Shown piece after piece: positions 20,849 through 31,204 of a stretch of 64,000 nt of DNA. The notes below the pieces were generated by a model, which searched no databases, had not been told where the DNA came from, and saw nothing but the letters and a program-made list of their open reading frames with translations. Origin of the DNA: Hygrophila difformis (Eukaryota; Streptophyta; Magnoliopsida; Lamiales; Acanthaceae). Each line of letters opens with the position of its first letter. Within the stretch, counting starts at the first letter, position 1. The position numbers and the translations under genes were made by a program. The DNA is taken from contig JAOANR010000012.1 of NCBI GenBank assembly GCA_030278955.1, forward strand, positions 29,319,977-29,383,976. The letters are read 5' to 3'.

Positions 20849-22632
20849 TCCCAAGCCGGGAGAATGTGCCTTATCAGGTCAGTGTTGAGCAGTCTTCCTC
20901 AGTACTTTCTTGCAATTTTTAAGGTTCCCAAATCTGTGGCGGACCGATTGGAATTATTGAAAAGAAGATTTTTTTGGAATGAATGGGGAGGAGTTAGAAG
21001 ATGCATGGGATAAACTGGGAACAAATTTGCAGTCATAAGGAAGATGGTGGGTTGCATATCTTGAAAATTACAGATGTTAACGTCACATTATTAACAAAAT
21101 GGAGATGGAGATACGGCACAGAAAATTCCTTGTGGAAGAATGTCATCACAGCAAAATATTATGATGGGAGGGCGTCACTGGTGCCGGAACCAAAGGTCGG
21201 GAGATCTCTATGGGGAAGGATATGTGAAGTATGGGATGCAGGGCCTGATGGGAATCTAAGGAATGGATTTAAAATTTTAGTTGGCAATGGTGAAATGGTA
21301 AGATTTTGGCAAGACATATGGACTGATGCGGATAGACCTCTATGGGAAATTTTCCCTAGAATTTTCGCATTAGCTTGCAATAAAGTGGGTATGATCAACG
21401 AGTTTGGCACATGGAATGGATTTGAATGGGAGTGGTGTATACAACTGAGACGGCCTTTGTTTAATTGGGAGTTGGAGGTGTGGGAGGGGTTGATGATGGT
21501 GATCAATAGACAGCGGATTAGCAGGTTTGTCATGGACCGCGTTTGCTGGACAGGAAATTCAAACGGATGTTTCTCCACAAATACATGCTGGAGAAGGTCA
21601 GAGGACAGGGAAGGAGTGGAAAGGAGATGGTTTTGGAGACGCTTTTGGAAAGTTAGAGGTCCGATGAAATGCAGGTTACTGCTGTGGAAAGCCATACATG
21701 ACGCCTTGCCTGTTAGGGAGGCCTTAGTGAAAAGAAATTGCCTACAGCCTGGGAATGCGATGTGCCCATGTTGTGGCAAAGAGGTGGAGTCGATTGATCA
21801 TTTATTTTGCCGATGCGAGATTGCAAAAAATATATGGTACAAAGGCGTTTACTGGTTTGGTGTTCAGTGGGTTATACCAGGCAAACTCATAAATTTAGTG
21901 GAATGGTGGTATAGTATGAAGATGAAAAAGGAGTATTGCGACGCATGGCGGATGACAATAATAGCTACTGTATGGTCACTTTGGGAAATGAGGAATGGGG
22001 TGGTGTTTAAAGGCTTACAAAATAACGTGAACTATGTAGTGGATATGATCCGATGGAGGGTGGGGCTTTGGATGAGGGCGACATCAAATATTTGGGATGT
22101 AAACAATGGTTGTCTGGAAGAGAGCTTCCCGCATGGTCTGATTAAACGGACAACCCACAGCAGCAGGCCTCAGCGAATTGGCATTGATTGGGAACGACCG
22201 AACGGGGGCTGGTGGAAAATAAATTGTGATGGATCCTCACTCGGCAACCCAGGTCCGGCGGGGATCGGATGCGTCATCAGAGGTGAAACAGGTTCAGTGA
22301 TATTTATCTTATCGGATCATGTGGGGTGGGTGGATTCTAATGAGGCTGAGATCATAGCAGTGAGTCGTGCTTGTGAGGCAATATTTCGAGATCACCAGTT
22401 TCCTCTTCCTAAATTGGTATTGGAGTGCGATTCGGCGAACGTTGTAAAATGGCTACGGCAACCTGAAGCTATCCCTTGGAAATTCCATAAGTTTATGGAT
22501 CCAATAATGAAAATAATGAGATTTGCAGGCATGGTTAAGGTTGAGCACGTATTCCGGGAGCGAAACGCAATGGCGGATATGTGGGCAAGGAAAGGAGCTC
22601 AAGGTGAGGGATGTGTGGAAAAATGGTTCTAG
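20849..22632 (+). pseudogene. LINE-B ORF2 fragment: RT end, zinc finger, RNase H
   Basis: It begins in the region just after the RT fingers and palm (SQAGRMCLIRSVLSSLPQYF), then a one-base frameshift near 21000 moves the frame to MHGINWEQICSHKEDGGL. After that it is open to TAG 22630-22632. It has a zinc-binding motif (CPCCGKEVESIDHLFCRC) and RNase H with CDGSSLGNPGPAG, the Glu in NEAEIIAV, ECDS and a final Asp in [10 protein letters not shown]. It lacks endonuclease and the catalytic RT box, so it is a dead-on-arrival copy. Its sequence differs clearly from LINE-A, so it is another family. Confidence 0.9.
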
Positions 22633-22846
22633 CTGCTAATGGTTCCAGCTGATAGGGACGAGGAGGGGCGGCAAGACTAGTCATGACAGTATAAGATTCC
22701 TGCATATTGCTCACTGTATGTTTTATTGTTCTGTCATGAGGCTTATGGCATTCTTGTACTAAATACGGGATGTGCAGCAACAAGTTGTATGCAACTTTGG
22801 ATTTGAATGAAATGAAGTTTTCTTTCCCTAAAAAAAAAACATTAAA
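20849..22846 (+). mobile_element. LINE-B, 5'-truncated L1-type element in gypsy 2 integrase
   Basis: About 2.0 kb, with the reverse transcriptase largely missing and a 3' tail of A residues followed by CATTAAA. ATGCTC occurs on both sides (20843-20848 and 22847-22852) and is the probable target duplication. It is short, and the sequence just left of it also resembles LINE coding (GWKGR), so the 5' junction may involve microhomology. It reads plus, opposite to its host element. Confidence 0.85.
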
Positions 22847-22852
22847 ATGCTC

Positions 22853-23534
22853 ATTGCGGGGCAATGGCAGCAAGTCGACAGGTGTTAGTGGGTTGAAACC
22901 ATAGACAATTTCGAAAGGTGACATGTTAGTGGCACTGTGGACGTGTCTATTATATGCAAACTCTATGTAGGGCAAACACTCGTCCTAGCTTTTGTAACTG
23001 GAAGCAGTAATAATACGCAGCAGATTTCCCAAGACTCTGTTGACGGCTTCAGTTTGCCCGTCTGTTTGAGGGTGATAAGCTGTGGAAAACAAAAGCTTCG
23101 TGCCAATCTCATGCCACAGAGATTTCCAAAAAGTAGCTGACAAATTTTGTGTCCCGATCTGACACAATTGTTTTCGGGATCCCATGGAGACGCACCACTT
23201 CCTTGAAGAATAATTTGGCAATGTGGTGGGCGTCATTGGTCTTTGTGCAAGGAATGAAATGAGCCATCTTGCTGAATCGGTCTACCACTACGAATATCGA
23301 ATCCTTGTTTTGAGCAGTCCGTGGTAGTCCTAGCACGAAGTCCATCGAAAGATCAATCCATGGTCCCTCGGGAATTGGTAGAGGCATATATAAACCATGT
23401 GGCTTGGAAGTGGATTTCGCCTTCAGACAGACGATGCATTTGGAGATCAAGTCATCCACTTCTTTCCTCATTCCCGGCCAGTAAAAACGTTCACTCAGAA
23501 TACCAAAAGTGGCAGTCTTTCCGAAATGTCCCAT
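22853..23534 (-). pseudogene. pol: Gypsy 2 pol, integrase core
   Basis: The minus strand carries the HHCC region end ([24 protein letters not shown]), the core Asp in [10 protein letters not shown] and the Asp in VSDRDTKF. A frameshift near 23140 follows, then the Glu region ([20 protein letters not shown]). A TAG at 22985-22987 replaces a Trp codon (TGG) before [12 protein letters not shown] and [19 protein letters not shown] begins right after [10 protein letters not shown]. Confidence 0.88.
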
Positions 23535-23782
23535 AAGGTCTCCGTTGTGAACCTCCTTTATTAGAAGTTCCCTGACCGATCCCTTGGGAATGCACAGTCG
23601 GTTCTCATAATATAGAAATCCATCAAGTCTTGAATACTCCTTGAACCCGTGCTTTTCGGTTTCTGCTCAGAAATCCTTGAAGCCTGGATCAGTGGCATAT
23701 TGATCTTTGATATGTTCAAAGCCAATCAGATGTGTCGTGGCAATGGCCGCCAAGGCGCTCCTGCGGGATAAGGCATCGGCGA
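23535..23782 (-). pseudogene. pol: Gypsy 2 RNase H end and integrase linker, decayed
   Basis: In one minus-strand frame this reads [20 protein letters not shown], the end of RNase H, and then a linker with a TGA at 23667-23669 (probably from CGA) leading to the integrase zinc-binding region. It links the pol segments on either side and contains at least one frameshift relative to the upstream RT segment. Confidence 0.75.
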
Positions 23783-24880
23783 CTATATTATCCTTCCCCT
23801 TTTTGTATTTAAGCACATAAGGAAAAGTCTCAATGAATCCGCTCTAACGCGCATGTCTTTTCCCCAGTTGTCCTTGATTCCGAATATGCTTGAAGGTTTC
23901 GTGGTCCGTATGGATAATGACTCACGACCCCGGAGATAGTGTTGCCACGGCTTTAAAGCTTGGACCACAGCATAGAGTTCCTTGTCATACGTGGAATAGT
24001 TCAACTGTGCGCCAGAGAACTTTTCGCTGTGGTATGCCACTGGCTTACCATTCTGCAATAAAACTGCACCCATGCCTGTTCCCGATGCATCGCATTCCAC
24101 TTCGAATGGAATGTCAAAATCTGGTAGGGCTAGAACCGGTGCATGAGTCAGTTGGGACTTCAGATCTTCAAAACTCTTTTGTTCAGACGGCCCCCACTTA
24201 AAAATAAGTCCTTTCTTAAGCAGTGAAGTTAGGGGTGCCGCAATCAAGCTAAAATTCGGGACGAATCTCCTGAAGAACCCACACAGACCCAAGAACTGTC
24301 TAACTTCATGCACATTCGTGGGTGGCTTCCATTCAGAGATTGCCTTTATCTTTGCTTCATCGACCTTAAGACCACCACGTCCCACAATGTAGCCAAGGAA
24401 CGAGAGTTCAGTCACATGAAAAGTGCATTTCTCCTTGTTAGCATAGAGCTGAACTTCCCGCAGCCTGTTTAGTACCTGTTGGACATGGGAAAGGTGATCA
24501 GACTCATTAGAACTATACACTAAAATGTCATCAAAATATACAACGACAAATTTATTAATAAATTGGCGAAGGGTCTCATTCATAAGTCGCATGAATGTTG
24601 AAGGCGCGTTCGTCAGTCCAAACGGCATAACAAGCCATTCATATAATCCGAATTTGGTCTTGAACGTCGTCTTCCATTCATCTCCCGGTTGCATCCGGAT
24701 TTGATGATAACCTCTTCGTAGATCTATTTTTGAGAAAATGCTGGCGTGACCCAGCTCGTCAAGCATGTCGTCCAAACGCGGGATCGGGTGCCGATACTTA
24801 ATGGTAATTGCGTTCACGGCTCGGCAATCTACACACATGCGCCATGTCCCGTCTTTCTTGGGAACCAACAAAACTGGCAC
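23783..24880 (-). pseudogene. pol: Gypsy 2 pol, reverse transcriptase and RNase H
   Basis: Begins [23 protein letters not shown], continues through [31 protein letters not shown] and the catalytic box [11 protein letters not shown], then the thumb and an RNase H domain with [14 protein letters not shown] and [12 protein letters not shown] frameshift near 23925 spoils the end of RNase H. The style, especially the LDDMLDEL and [23 protein letters not shown] type motifs, matches CRM/Reina-like chromoviruses. Confidence 0.92.
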
Positions 24881-24901
24881 AACACATGGTGAGAGGCTTT
24901 C

Positions 24902-26110
24902 TCAGACCCATCCTTTATCCATCAGCTCTTGAACTTGTCTCTGCACTTCTTTAGTTTCTTCCGGATTCATTCGGTATGCTGGCCGATTAGGAATTGACGC
25001 TCCGGGTACGAAATCGATTTGGTGCTCGATTCCGCGCAAAGGTGGAAGACCAGCGGGGACTTCATCCGGGAAGATATCAGAATTTTCTTCCAACATCCTT
25101 GAAAAATTATCAGGAATATTAGGTGCTGCAGTGCAAGTTCTGTAAATATCATCAACAGGTTTTGCAAAAGCAAGGAAACAGTAACCTGTTGAACTCGGTG
25201 CGCGTATTGTTTGTTCAAAATCGGTTCGGGTCGTCAGCAGACAAGGATTGGCTGACGTGCTCTCTATGCAGAGGGTTTTGCCTTTATCTTTTGATTTTCG
25301 CTCTGCTTCGTCCTTCTTCATATTAGTTCGCAGAATTTCTTGATCTGCTCGAACCATTTTTACAGACAGTGGCTTGACATTTATTTTCTTTTGTTTAAAA
25401 ATAAAAGATAAACAATTGGCACGACCCTTGTATTTGACATCGCGATCATATAAGCATGGCCGGCCTAACAAAATGTGGCAAGCAGTAATTGGAATGACAT
25501 CACAAATGACATTTTCAGAATAGGACCCAATCTTGATAGGAATTTTGGCTCGTCGGCTGACTTTCAGGTCGCTATTGTCATTCATCCAATGTAGGTGGTA
25601 GGGACTCGGATGCTCTTCTGTCGGAATACCTAACCTGCGAACAACATAAGCGCTCACAGCATTAGTGCAACTACCATTGTCAACAATTACAGAAGCAACA
25701 TTGCCCTTTAAATCACAGTGACAATAAAATAAATTCTCCCGTTGCTCGTCAGATTGAGGTTTCTCTTCTGTTCGTTCAGCACTAAGAGTCCGCATGGCCA
25801 CCAGATTGGTCAATCTGCGATCCTCTTCAACTGTTTCCTCGGCTGCGTAGAATTCATCACTGTCATCGGAGTCCTCATTTTCTTCTCTCTCAGCCTGTTC
25901 CGGTTGTTCATCATCAGAGTCTATAATTAGCCAAGATCCGTCTTCCATGAGTGCAGCTCTTTTGGTGAAAGGGCACTCAGGAGAGTAATGTCCCTTCCGA
26001 CCGCATTTGAAGCACGTGACTTCCTTCTGCCGATCCTTGTCAAATTTAGGCCTCTCGATGACCGCGGGTTTAGGACCTTCCGGACGGTAGGTCTTAAATT
26101 CCTTGGCCAT
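24902..26110 (-). pseudogene. pol: Gypsy 2 gag end, zinc knuckle, protease and RT N-terminus
   Basis: It starts in the gag linker, with one CCHC knuckle (CFKCGRKGHYSPEC) and an acidic spacer, then an aspartic protease (VIVDNGSCTNAVS, in which the usual D-S/T-G is DNG) with the LLGRPCLYDRDV flap region. It ends at the start of RT (IDFVPGASIPNRPAYRMNPEE). TGA at 24902-24904, expected CGA, separates it from the RT segment in the same frame. Confidence 0.9.
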
Positions 26111-26164
26111 TTCGAAACCTTTCGGCTTGGGCTTATCGTCCCTTGGAATGAACGTCTTTTGACC

Positions 26165-27247
26165 CTAAGGTTTCTGCGAACTGGATCCGGAATCCTGTCG
26201 GTATTTCTGCACTCGAGGTCGATCATCGGTTTCAAGCTTCATGGCTAGCTCCACCAAATCGGACAAAGTGTCGTACGGTCGCAGCTTAGCCTCCTTTCGG
26301 ATCTCGATTCGGAGTCCTTTGAGAAATCTAGACTTCGTGATGCCCTCGTCTTCAACTGCTCCGGCTTTCAGTAAGAGAGTCTCCATTTCCTTATAATACT
26401 CCTCTACTGACCTATTTCCTTGAACAAGGAATACAAGTTTATCATATAGGTCCTGACGGTAGTGAGATGGTACAAATCTATTCTCCATGGCCCTTGTTAG
26501 CGTGGCCCAAGTCTGAATAGGATCATAGCCATTCCGGTGGATGTCATGAGTCACTTTCTGCCACCATACCAACGCATAATCTTTGAAAGCACAGATGGCC
26601 ACATTGACCTTTTTGATATATGCGTAGTTATGGCAGTTGAAAATGAGCTCCATCGAATGCTTCCATTCAAGAAATTCATCCGGATTGGATGTTCCTTTAA
26701 ATGGGGGAATGTTGAACTTGATCCCTTTCAAGTCTCGGTCAGGCTAATCATATCTGTTGTTTCGGTGGGGATTCCTGTGGTACACCTCCTCATCGGGATC
26801 TGACTCAGATTCATGTTGTTGATGTCTGACTGGTCTGGGTGGAGCAGGTACTCGTGGCGGTTGTAGATTTGCGGGTGTCTGAGGTACAGGACTGTTTCGA
26901 CCAGCGTGTCGGGGTCCCTGCTGCTGGGCCTCGATCTCGGCTTCGGCCTCTTCCATTTCATGGCTTCGCACGCCTTGGGGTCCACTTTGATGGCTCCGAG
27001 GTGTACTGGATGTCGCAGGTGGTGTGGCCTGTGGAGTTGTTCTGTCGAACACCTCCTGTAATTTTAGCTCAAGTCGTCTCATGGTTTCTGATTGAACCGC
27101 ATTGCCATGCATGACCATGTCGTCCTTGAAAGTATCAACCCTATGATTTAAATCATCTATCCGCTGATCCATATTATCAAAACGGCCAGTCATCCTTTGC
27201 AACATGTCCATCAAATCCTTGTTAGAAGGTTGACATGAACCTGCCAT
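26165..27247 (-). pseudogene. gag: Gypsy 2 gag
   Basis: One frame from ATG 27247, interrupted by TAG at 26744-26746 and TAG at 26165-26167, both probably from CAG. The N-terminal ~60 residues form a short coiled coil (QRMTGRFDNMDQRIDDLNHR), followed by a Pro/Gln/Arg-rich linker and the retrotransposon gag core (FNIPPFKGTSNPDEFLEWKH, ALVWWQKV, RFVPSHYRQDLYDKL, GNRSVEEYYKEME). The start is supported by the leader upstream and by the length before the core. Confidence 0.9.
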
Positions 27248-28949
27248 TTCAGAAAATTGAACAACAGAAATTAAGTAGCACCTGCAAAGAAGATGAAAAT
27301 ATTATAGATAATAATAATAATGGAATAAAATAAAATATGGAATTTATCTGGATCACTCGGTAAATCACTCAGTTTGCTCACAACCCGATGGCTGAATGCT
27401 GGGTCAATTCACAACCTGGTATATCTGCAGTCCATAGTGATCACAAACAAATTTTCGAGTGGCGGAGAGTGAGGCCTGAATATATGTACGCACAATGCAA
27501 GATACAAATGCAATGTTCGACTCTATCAACAACCGCTAGGAAATATATGAAATGCAATGCAATAAAATTATGTTCACAGTTTCAATTGGTAATTGCAATC
27601 CAATAATTCCAAGTCCTCACAATATAAAAGTGAACTCACCAAAATTTGAAAAGTGGTAGCTCACAACACTCGACTCCCAGATATGGTCACACAAGGTCTC
27701 CCAATATATCAGTACTTGATGAAAATATTTTCATTGTACTCTCCAATATAACAGATAAAATTTTTCCGGAGGAATTTCAACAGTTAGATTTCACTTGTTA
27801 TGAGAGGAATTTTAAGAGCGGAAACATTGCCCGATTAAAATTTCAACTCTGTGTTCGTGATTTAATTAAATCAGAGGAACCAAGTGCCAACTGTGTATAT
27901 CCGACTTAGGAAAAATCTTGGAAACAATATTGCTCAAATGGAGATGTAAGCCCGTCGCCAAATGAGGTGCTTGGCGTGAAAGTAACGGTGTGGCGCGAGA
28001 CAGGGTTTAGGGACGGGAGGTGGTGTCGCGACACGCGCTTAGGGACACAAGGGTTTGCTTGAGGACACAAGTGTTTGTTTAGGGACAAAAAGGTTTGCTT
28101 GGGGACACAAGTGTTTGTTTAGGGACACAAGGGTTTGCTTGAGGACACAAGTGTTTGTTTAGGGACACAAGAGAGCTTAGGGACAGCCCACAATTTTTGA
28201 CTCCAATTCTTCCAAAATTTTGATGTGCACGTGCATGGGAGACAAATCAAATCCCCAATTTCCTCTTGTGCGGCTCAAGGTAAGGCTAGCTTGTCACTTT
28301 CAATTTTTCTTTCCAACTAGCTCATCATTATGCTCCCTCCAACACTTTCAAATTTCAGATTTTTAGATCAAACTTGAAGCTCTCAAGAACACTATGAAGA
28401 TCAACAAGAACAACTTGAAGATCTCAAGAACACACAAGTTCACTCACTTGGAATTTTTAGTTGCTCATTATCCAATTAATCACATAAACACATTCCAAAT
28501 GCATACATTCACATATGAGAATTAACATATGGGAAAACTAACAACAAACACAAAAAAAACACAAGATCAAAGACCCAAAATATGGTGATTTTCGGATTTT
28601 TGACCAAGAACACACATAAACTTCAAACTACCATAACTTTGTCATACGATGTCCGTTTTTGATGATCCAGGTATGTAAATTCATCTACTCAACATGAGGA
28701 ATTCAAATATGTGCCCAGATTTGCAAAACTCAAAGTTATTAAGTCCGAAATGGTCCAAAACAGATTCTGTCCAGATTTGTATTTTGGAGTTTTTGAGTTT
28801 TTGATGGTTTGTGGAAAAATTTGGACAGCATATCCCCTTAGAATGGATGAATTGGATATTGCCAAATTGAAAGGTGCTTCCAAATGGGGAATGGTGAAGA
28901 ACAAGTTTTTGGGATTTTTCGATTTTTATGGAAAAACAAGTAGAACCAA
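27248..28949 (-). other. Gypsy 2 leader, non-coding
   Basis: 1.7 kb between primer site and gag with no credible ORF. It contains a small ATT/AAT microsatellite near 27312, the 40-bp tandem array at 28041-28180, and otherwise AT-rich unique sequence. Confidence 0.6.
28041..28180. repeat. 40-bp tandem repeat in the gypsy 2 leader
   Basis: Units begin at 28041, 28081, 28121 and 28161, an exact 40-base period. Each unit is two related 20-base halves, AGGGACACAAGGGTTTGCTT and GAGGACACAAGTGTTTGTTT. The GGGACACAAG word is shared with the repeats in this element's LTRs. Confidence 0.92.
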
Positions 28950-28968
28950 GCGTAGCTCTGATAGCAAA
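28950..28968 (-). other. Primer-binding site of gypsy 2 (variant Met-type)
   Basis: On the minus strand it reads TTTGCTATCAGAGCTACGC, close to the canonical TGGTATCAGAGC but with one or two differences, about 10 bases inside the LTR. Confidence 0.65.
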
Positions 28969-29291
28969 TAAATTAGGATGCCATGGATCTCTTGGTTACT
29001 AACTTGCAAGAACAAGAGGGAAAGGAAAGGATAGGGAAGCAAACCACAACAAGAACCGAAAGGGGAAGCAACCAAGGTGTTAGAACCGTGACCTCATCCC
29101 AATCCTCCAAGCTCAAGCCTTGGTTTAGTAATCACAAGGATGCTTCAAGTCCAAAGTGATGAATGTTTCCCAACAAGCATTCAAAGGTGTTTGTGAGAGT
29201 GTGTGTAAACTCACAAGGTGATCTTTTGAGAGAAATATCAAGTAGATTTCATTCAAGACAAAAGATGAGTCTTACAAATGATGGGGGAGGC

Positions 29292-29300
29292 ATATATATA
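29292..29300 (-). promoter_or_regulatory. Candidate TATA box in the gypsy 2 LTR
   Basis: ATATATATA, reading as TATATATA on the minus strand after CACTA. It lies in the complete LTR just upstream of a GGGGGAGG context. Confidence 0.4.
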
Positions 29301-30011
29301 GTGCCAAAGCCCCTACGTACACTTTACAAGTGGAGAAAATGAAAAGAGGACGAAAAATAAGGCCTGGGTCGCTAGACTGGCGACTGGGGCGCCAAACTGG
29401 CGACCGGGGCGCTAGAGGCTGGCGACCGGGGCGCTAGACTGGCGACCGGGGCGCTAGACTGGCGACCGTGGCGCTAGACTAGCGACTAGGGCGCTAAGGA
29501 CATGACCCTGTGTCGCTAAGCAGGGTTGTGTCCCTAGGCGTGGCCTGGCGACACGGGCCTAGCGACACGGGCTTAAGGACACAAGGCTAGGGACATGGCC
29601 TTGTGTCACTAAGCAGGGTTGTGTCCCTAGGCGTGGCCTGGCGACACGCGCCTAGCGACACGGGTCGGTTGGGGACACAGGCTTAAGGACACAAGGATAG
29701 GGACATGGCCTTCTCCCAAAATTTGAAATCTTATACTATTACATTAATCTCTAATATTATCCGACCATCTTCCGACTTTGACCAAAATTTGTCCGGCGAC
29801 CGACGGTGGTTCCGGCTGACCTCCAGGCGAACTTCCGGTTAATTTTCCGGCGAGCTCCGTTTGACCTTCCGGTCATCTTCCGGTGACTTTCCGGCGACGG
29901 CCAACTTCCGGCCAACTTTCCGGCGAGCTCTGTTTGACCTTCCGGTGATGCTCCGATGCTCCGACGACTCCTCCGGTCATCTTCCGGCGACTCTCCGGCG
30001 ACGGTGATGGC

Positions 30012-30234
30012 TTACTGCTTCAAAATTGGGGATCCCATGGTTGGAATCCCTCCGGCTTCTTCGAGCTGGATCATGATCAATGCTTTCGGATTGTGGCCTT
30101 CTTCTTTGTTGATTTCAACTTGGAATTCCTCAGACTTGAGCAGGCTTGCAATCCGGTCAGTGAACTTCTTGGTCCGGCTCCGGCAGCATGGTCCAGCTGG
30201 GATAATAAGTGTTGCAGATTTGGCTTCCACGCCA
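30012..30234 (-). pseudogene. Pol tail encoded inside the gypsy 2 LTR
   Basis: The minus strand is open from the LTR edge through VEAKSATLIIPAGP to a basic segment CRSRTKKFTDRIASLLKSEE and ends near 30012. In the 3' LTR copy the same frame would be fused to pol. The RSR-x-KKF pattern recalls the C-terminal tail of several plant gypsy polyproteins. In this 5' LTR it is an untranslated copy. Confidence 0.5.
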
Positions 30235-30435
30235 CCATGTTAGCGTCAGGAAACGGATTCTTATCTATTTCCATCAATCTATCTGGGAATTTCAATTTCC
30301 CATCATCCAGATGCTTCTGGATCATCTTTCTGAAGTGTCCACAGACCGCAATAGAATGAGTGGCCGATCCGTGAAATCTACACCACCCAGCGTCCAATTG
30401 TTCTTTAGTCGGCTGTGGATGATTTCCTTTTAATT
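30235..30435 (-). pseudogene. gag: Element G gag, distal fragment
   Basis: Continues the gag from 43280 after removal of F. It has a CCHH/C-type knuckle-like motif (WCRFHGSATHSIAVC) followed by a helix and KLKFPD, a pattern found at the gag-protease boundary of Tat elements. It is cut at 30234 by the gypsy 2 LTR. The probable duplication of that insertion is CCATG at 30235-30239, whose partner is off-window. Confidence 0.85.
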
Positions 30436-30446
30436 CTAATTGTAAA

Positions 30447-30484
30447 CACGTGAAATTTATTTGCCATTAAAAATGCGACACGTG
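30447..30484. promoter_or_regulatory. Paired CACGTG G-boxes in the F LTR
   Basis: Two perfect CACGTG palindromes at 30447-30452 and 30479-30484, repeated at 42588-42593 and 42620-42625 in the 3' LTR. This core is bound by plant bZIP and bHLH factors and is common in ABA- and light-responsive promoters. A role here is inference. Confidence 0.55.
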
Positions 30485-30800
30485 CAAATTTAAATATTAA
30501 TTTAATTATTTTTAGGCATTTTAAATAAATTAAATGCTTGAAATAATTATTAGTATTTATTGGGCCATTTGGATCCATCAAGCCAAATGAATTTAATTAT
30601 ATTGGGCCAATGTGGACGAGTCCAGATGAAAGACCCACAGACCTATGATCCAATGGACGCTTAAAGCAGGCCAGTCCATGGAAATCAGTCAATGTGAACA
30701 AGCCCAGATGAAAGGCCCACATGCTCACTGACCCGATAGAGATGTGGATTGGACCAGCCCATTGATTGATCCATCATCCACAAACCCTAGGGTTTTTCCT

Positions 30801-30809
30801 CTATAAATA
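30801..30809 (+). promoter_or_regulatory. TATA box of element F
   Basis: CTATAAATA within TTTTTCCTCTATAAATAGAGG, a textbook plant core promoter, giving a start near 30835 and an R-U5 of about 300 bases. Confidence 0.8.
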
Positions 30810-31143
30810 GAGGCACCCTGTCACATATTGGGGTGACTACGACTTCACTCCCAGACATATACATCTTCATACCCTAATCACTCTCAAGACTCAAGCACTT
30901 GAGATCTACAGCAACAAAACGCTGCAGAAATTCCAAGAAGCCGAAGAAGAAGCACAAAAGCATCTCGACGCCTTCAAGGTTGGAGGAATCAAAGGAGTAA
31001 CAGAAGTCGAACACTCATATCGTTTGATCTTCACATATTTCTTTTAAATTCATTGAAATTCTCTGTAATCGTAGACATTTTATTGTGAAATTAATAAAAT
31101 TATTTTGCAGTTTCTGTCTACGCATTTTTGCATCCACAGATTT

Positions 31144-31161
31144 TGGCACGCCCAGTGGGAC
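31144..31161 (+). other. Primer-binding site of element F
   Basis: TGGCACGCCCAGTGGGAC five bases inside the LTR, identical over 18 bases to the site of element G at 48343-48360. I do not assign the tRNA. Confidence 0.85.
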
Positions 31162-31204
31162 CCTTCTGCCTTTCATCTCCTCCAGACGTCGTCAACGAAA
31201 TCCA

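Larger units (their letters stand above)
19567..30234 (-). mobile_element. Gypsy 2: chromovirus-like (CRM/Reina-type) retrotransposon, left end off-window
   Basis: A minus-strand Ty3/gypsy with a complete 5' LTR (28979-30234), primer site, leader with 40-bp repeats, gag, protease, reverse transcriptase, RNase H, integrase, purine tract and the inner part of its 3' LTR (19567-20459). The outer ~330 bases of that LTR lie beyond gypsy 1. LINE-B interrupts integrase. The coding region has at least five nonsense codons and several frameshifts, and the LTRs differ by multi-base indels, so it is older than F or the copia element. It sits in the gag gene of element G. Confidence 0.9.
28979..30234 (-). 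repeat. Gypsy 2 5' LTR (about 1256 bp, complete)
   Basis: The right edge (CCACGCCA, reading TGGCGTGG on minus) is fixed by comparison with 20459. The left edge near TGCCATGG is inferred from the primer site. It shows the site, CCCCTACGTACAC at about 29311, that gypsy 1 occupies in the other LTR. The repeat-rich middle (29360-29720) has GGCGACC..GCGCTAGA units and GACACAAG..CTTGTGTC units, and 29790-30005 is rich in TTCCGGCGA repeats. Confidence 0.88.
30441..31138 (+). repeat. Element F 5' LTR (698 bp)
   Basis: TGTAAACACG ... GCATCCACA. Three differences from the 3' LTR: A/G near 30653, G/A near 30888 and G/A near 31085. It holds two CACGTG G-boxes, an AAACCCTAGGGTTT telo-box palindrome at 30782-30796 and a TATA box. 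Confidence 0.97.

Noticed and set aside
20684..21013. LINE-B extending further left, as suggested by GWKGR before the junction
   Set aside because: The same bases are required in frame for the gypsy 2 integrase region, which regains its expected 18-residue spacing when the junction is placed at ATGCTC.
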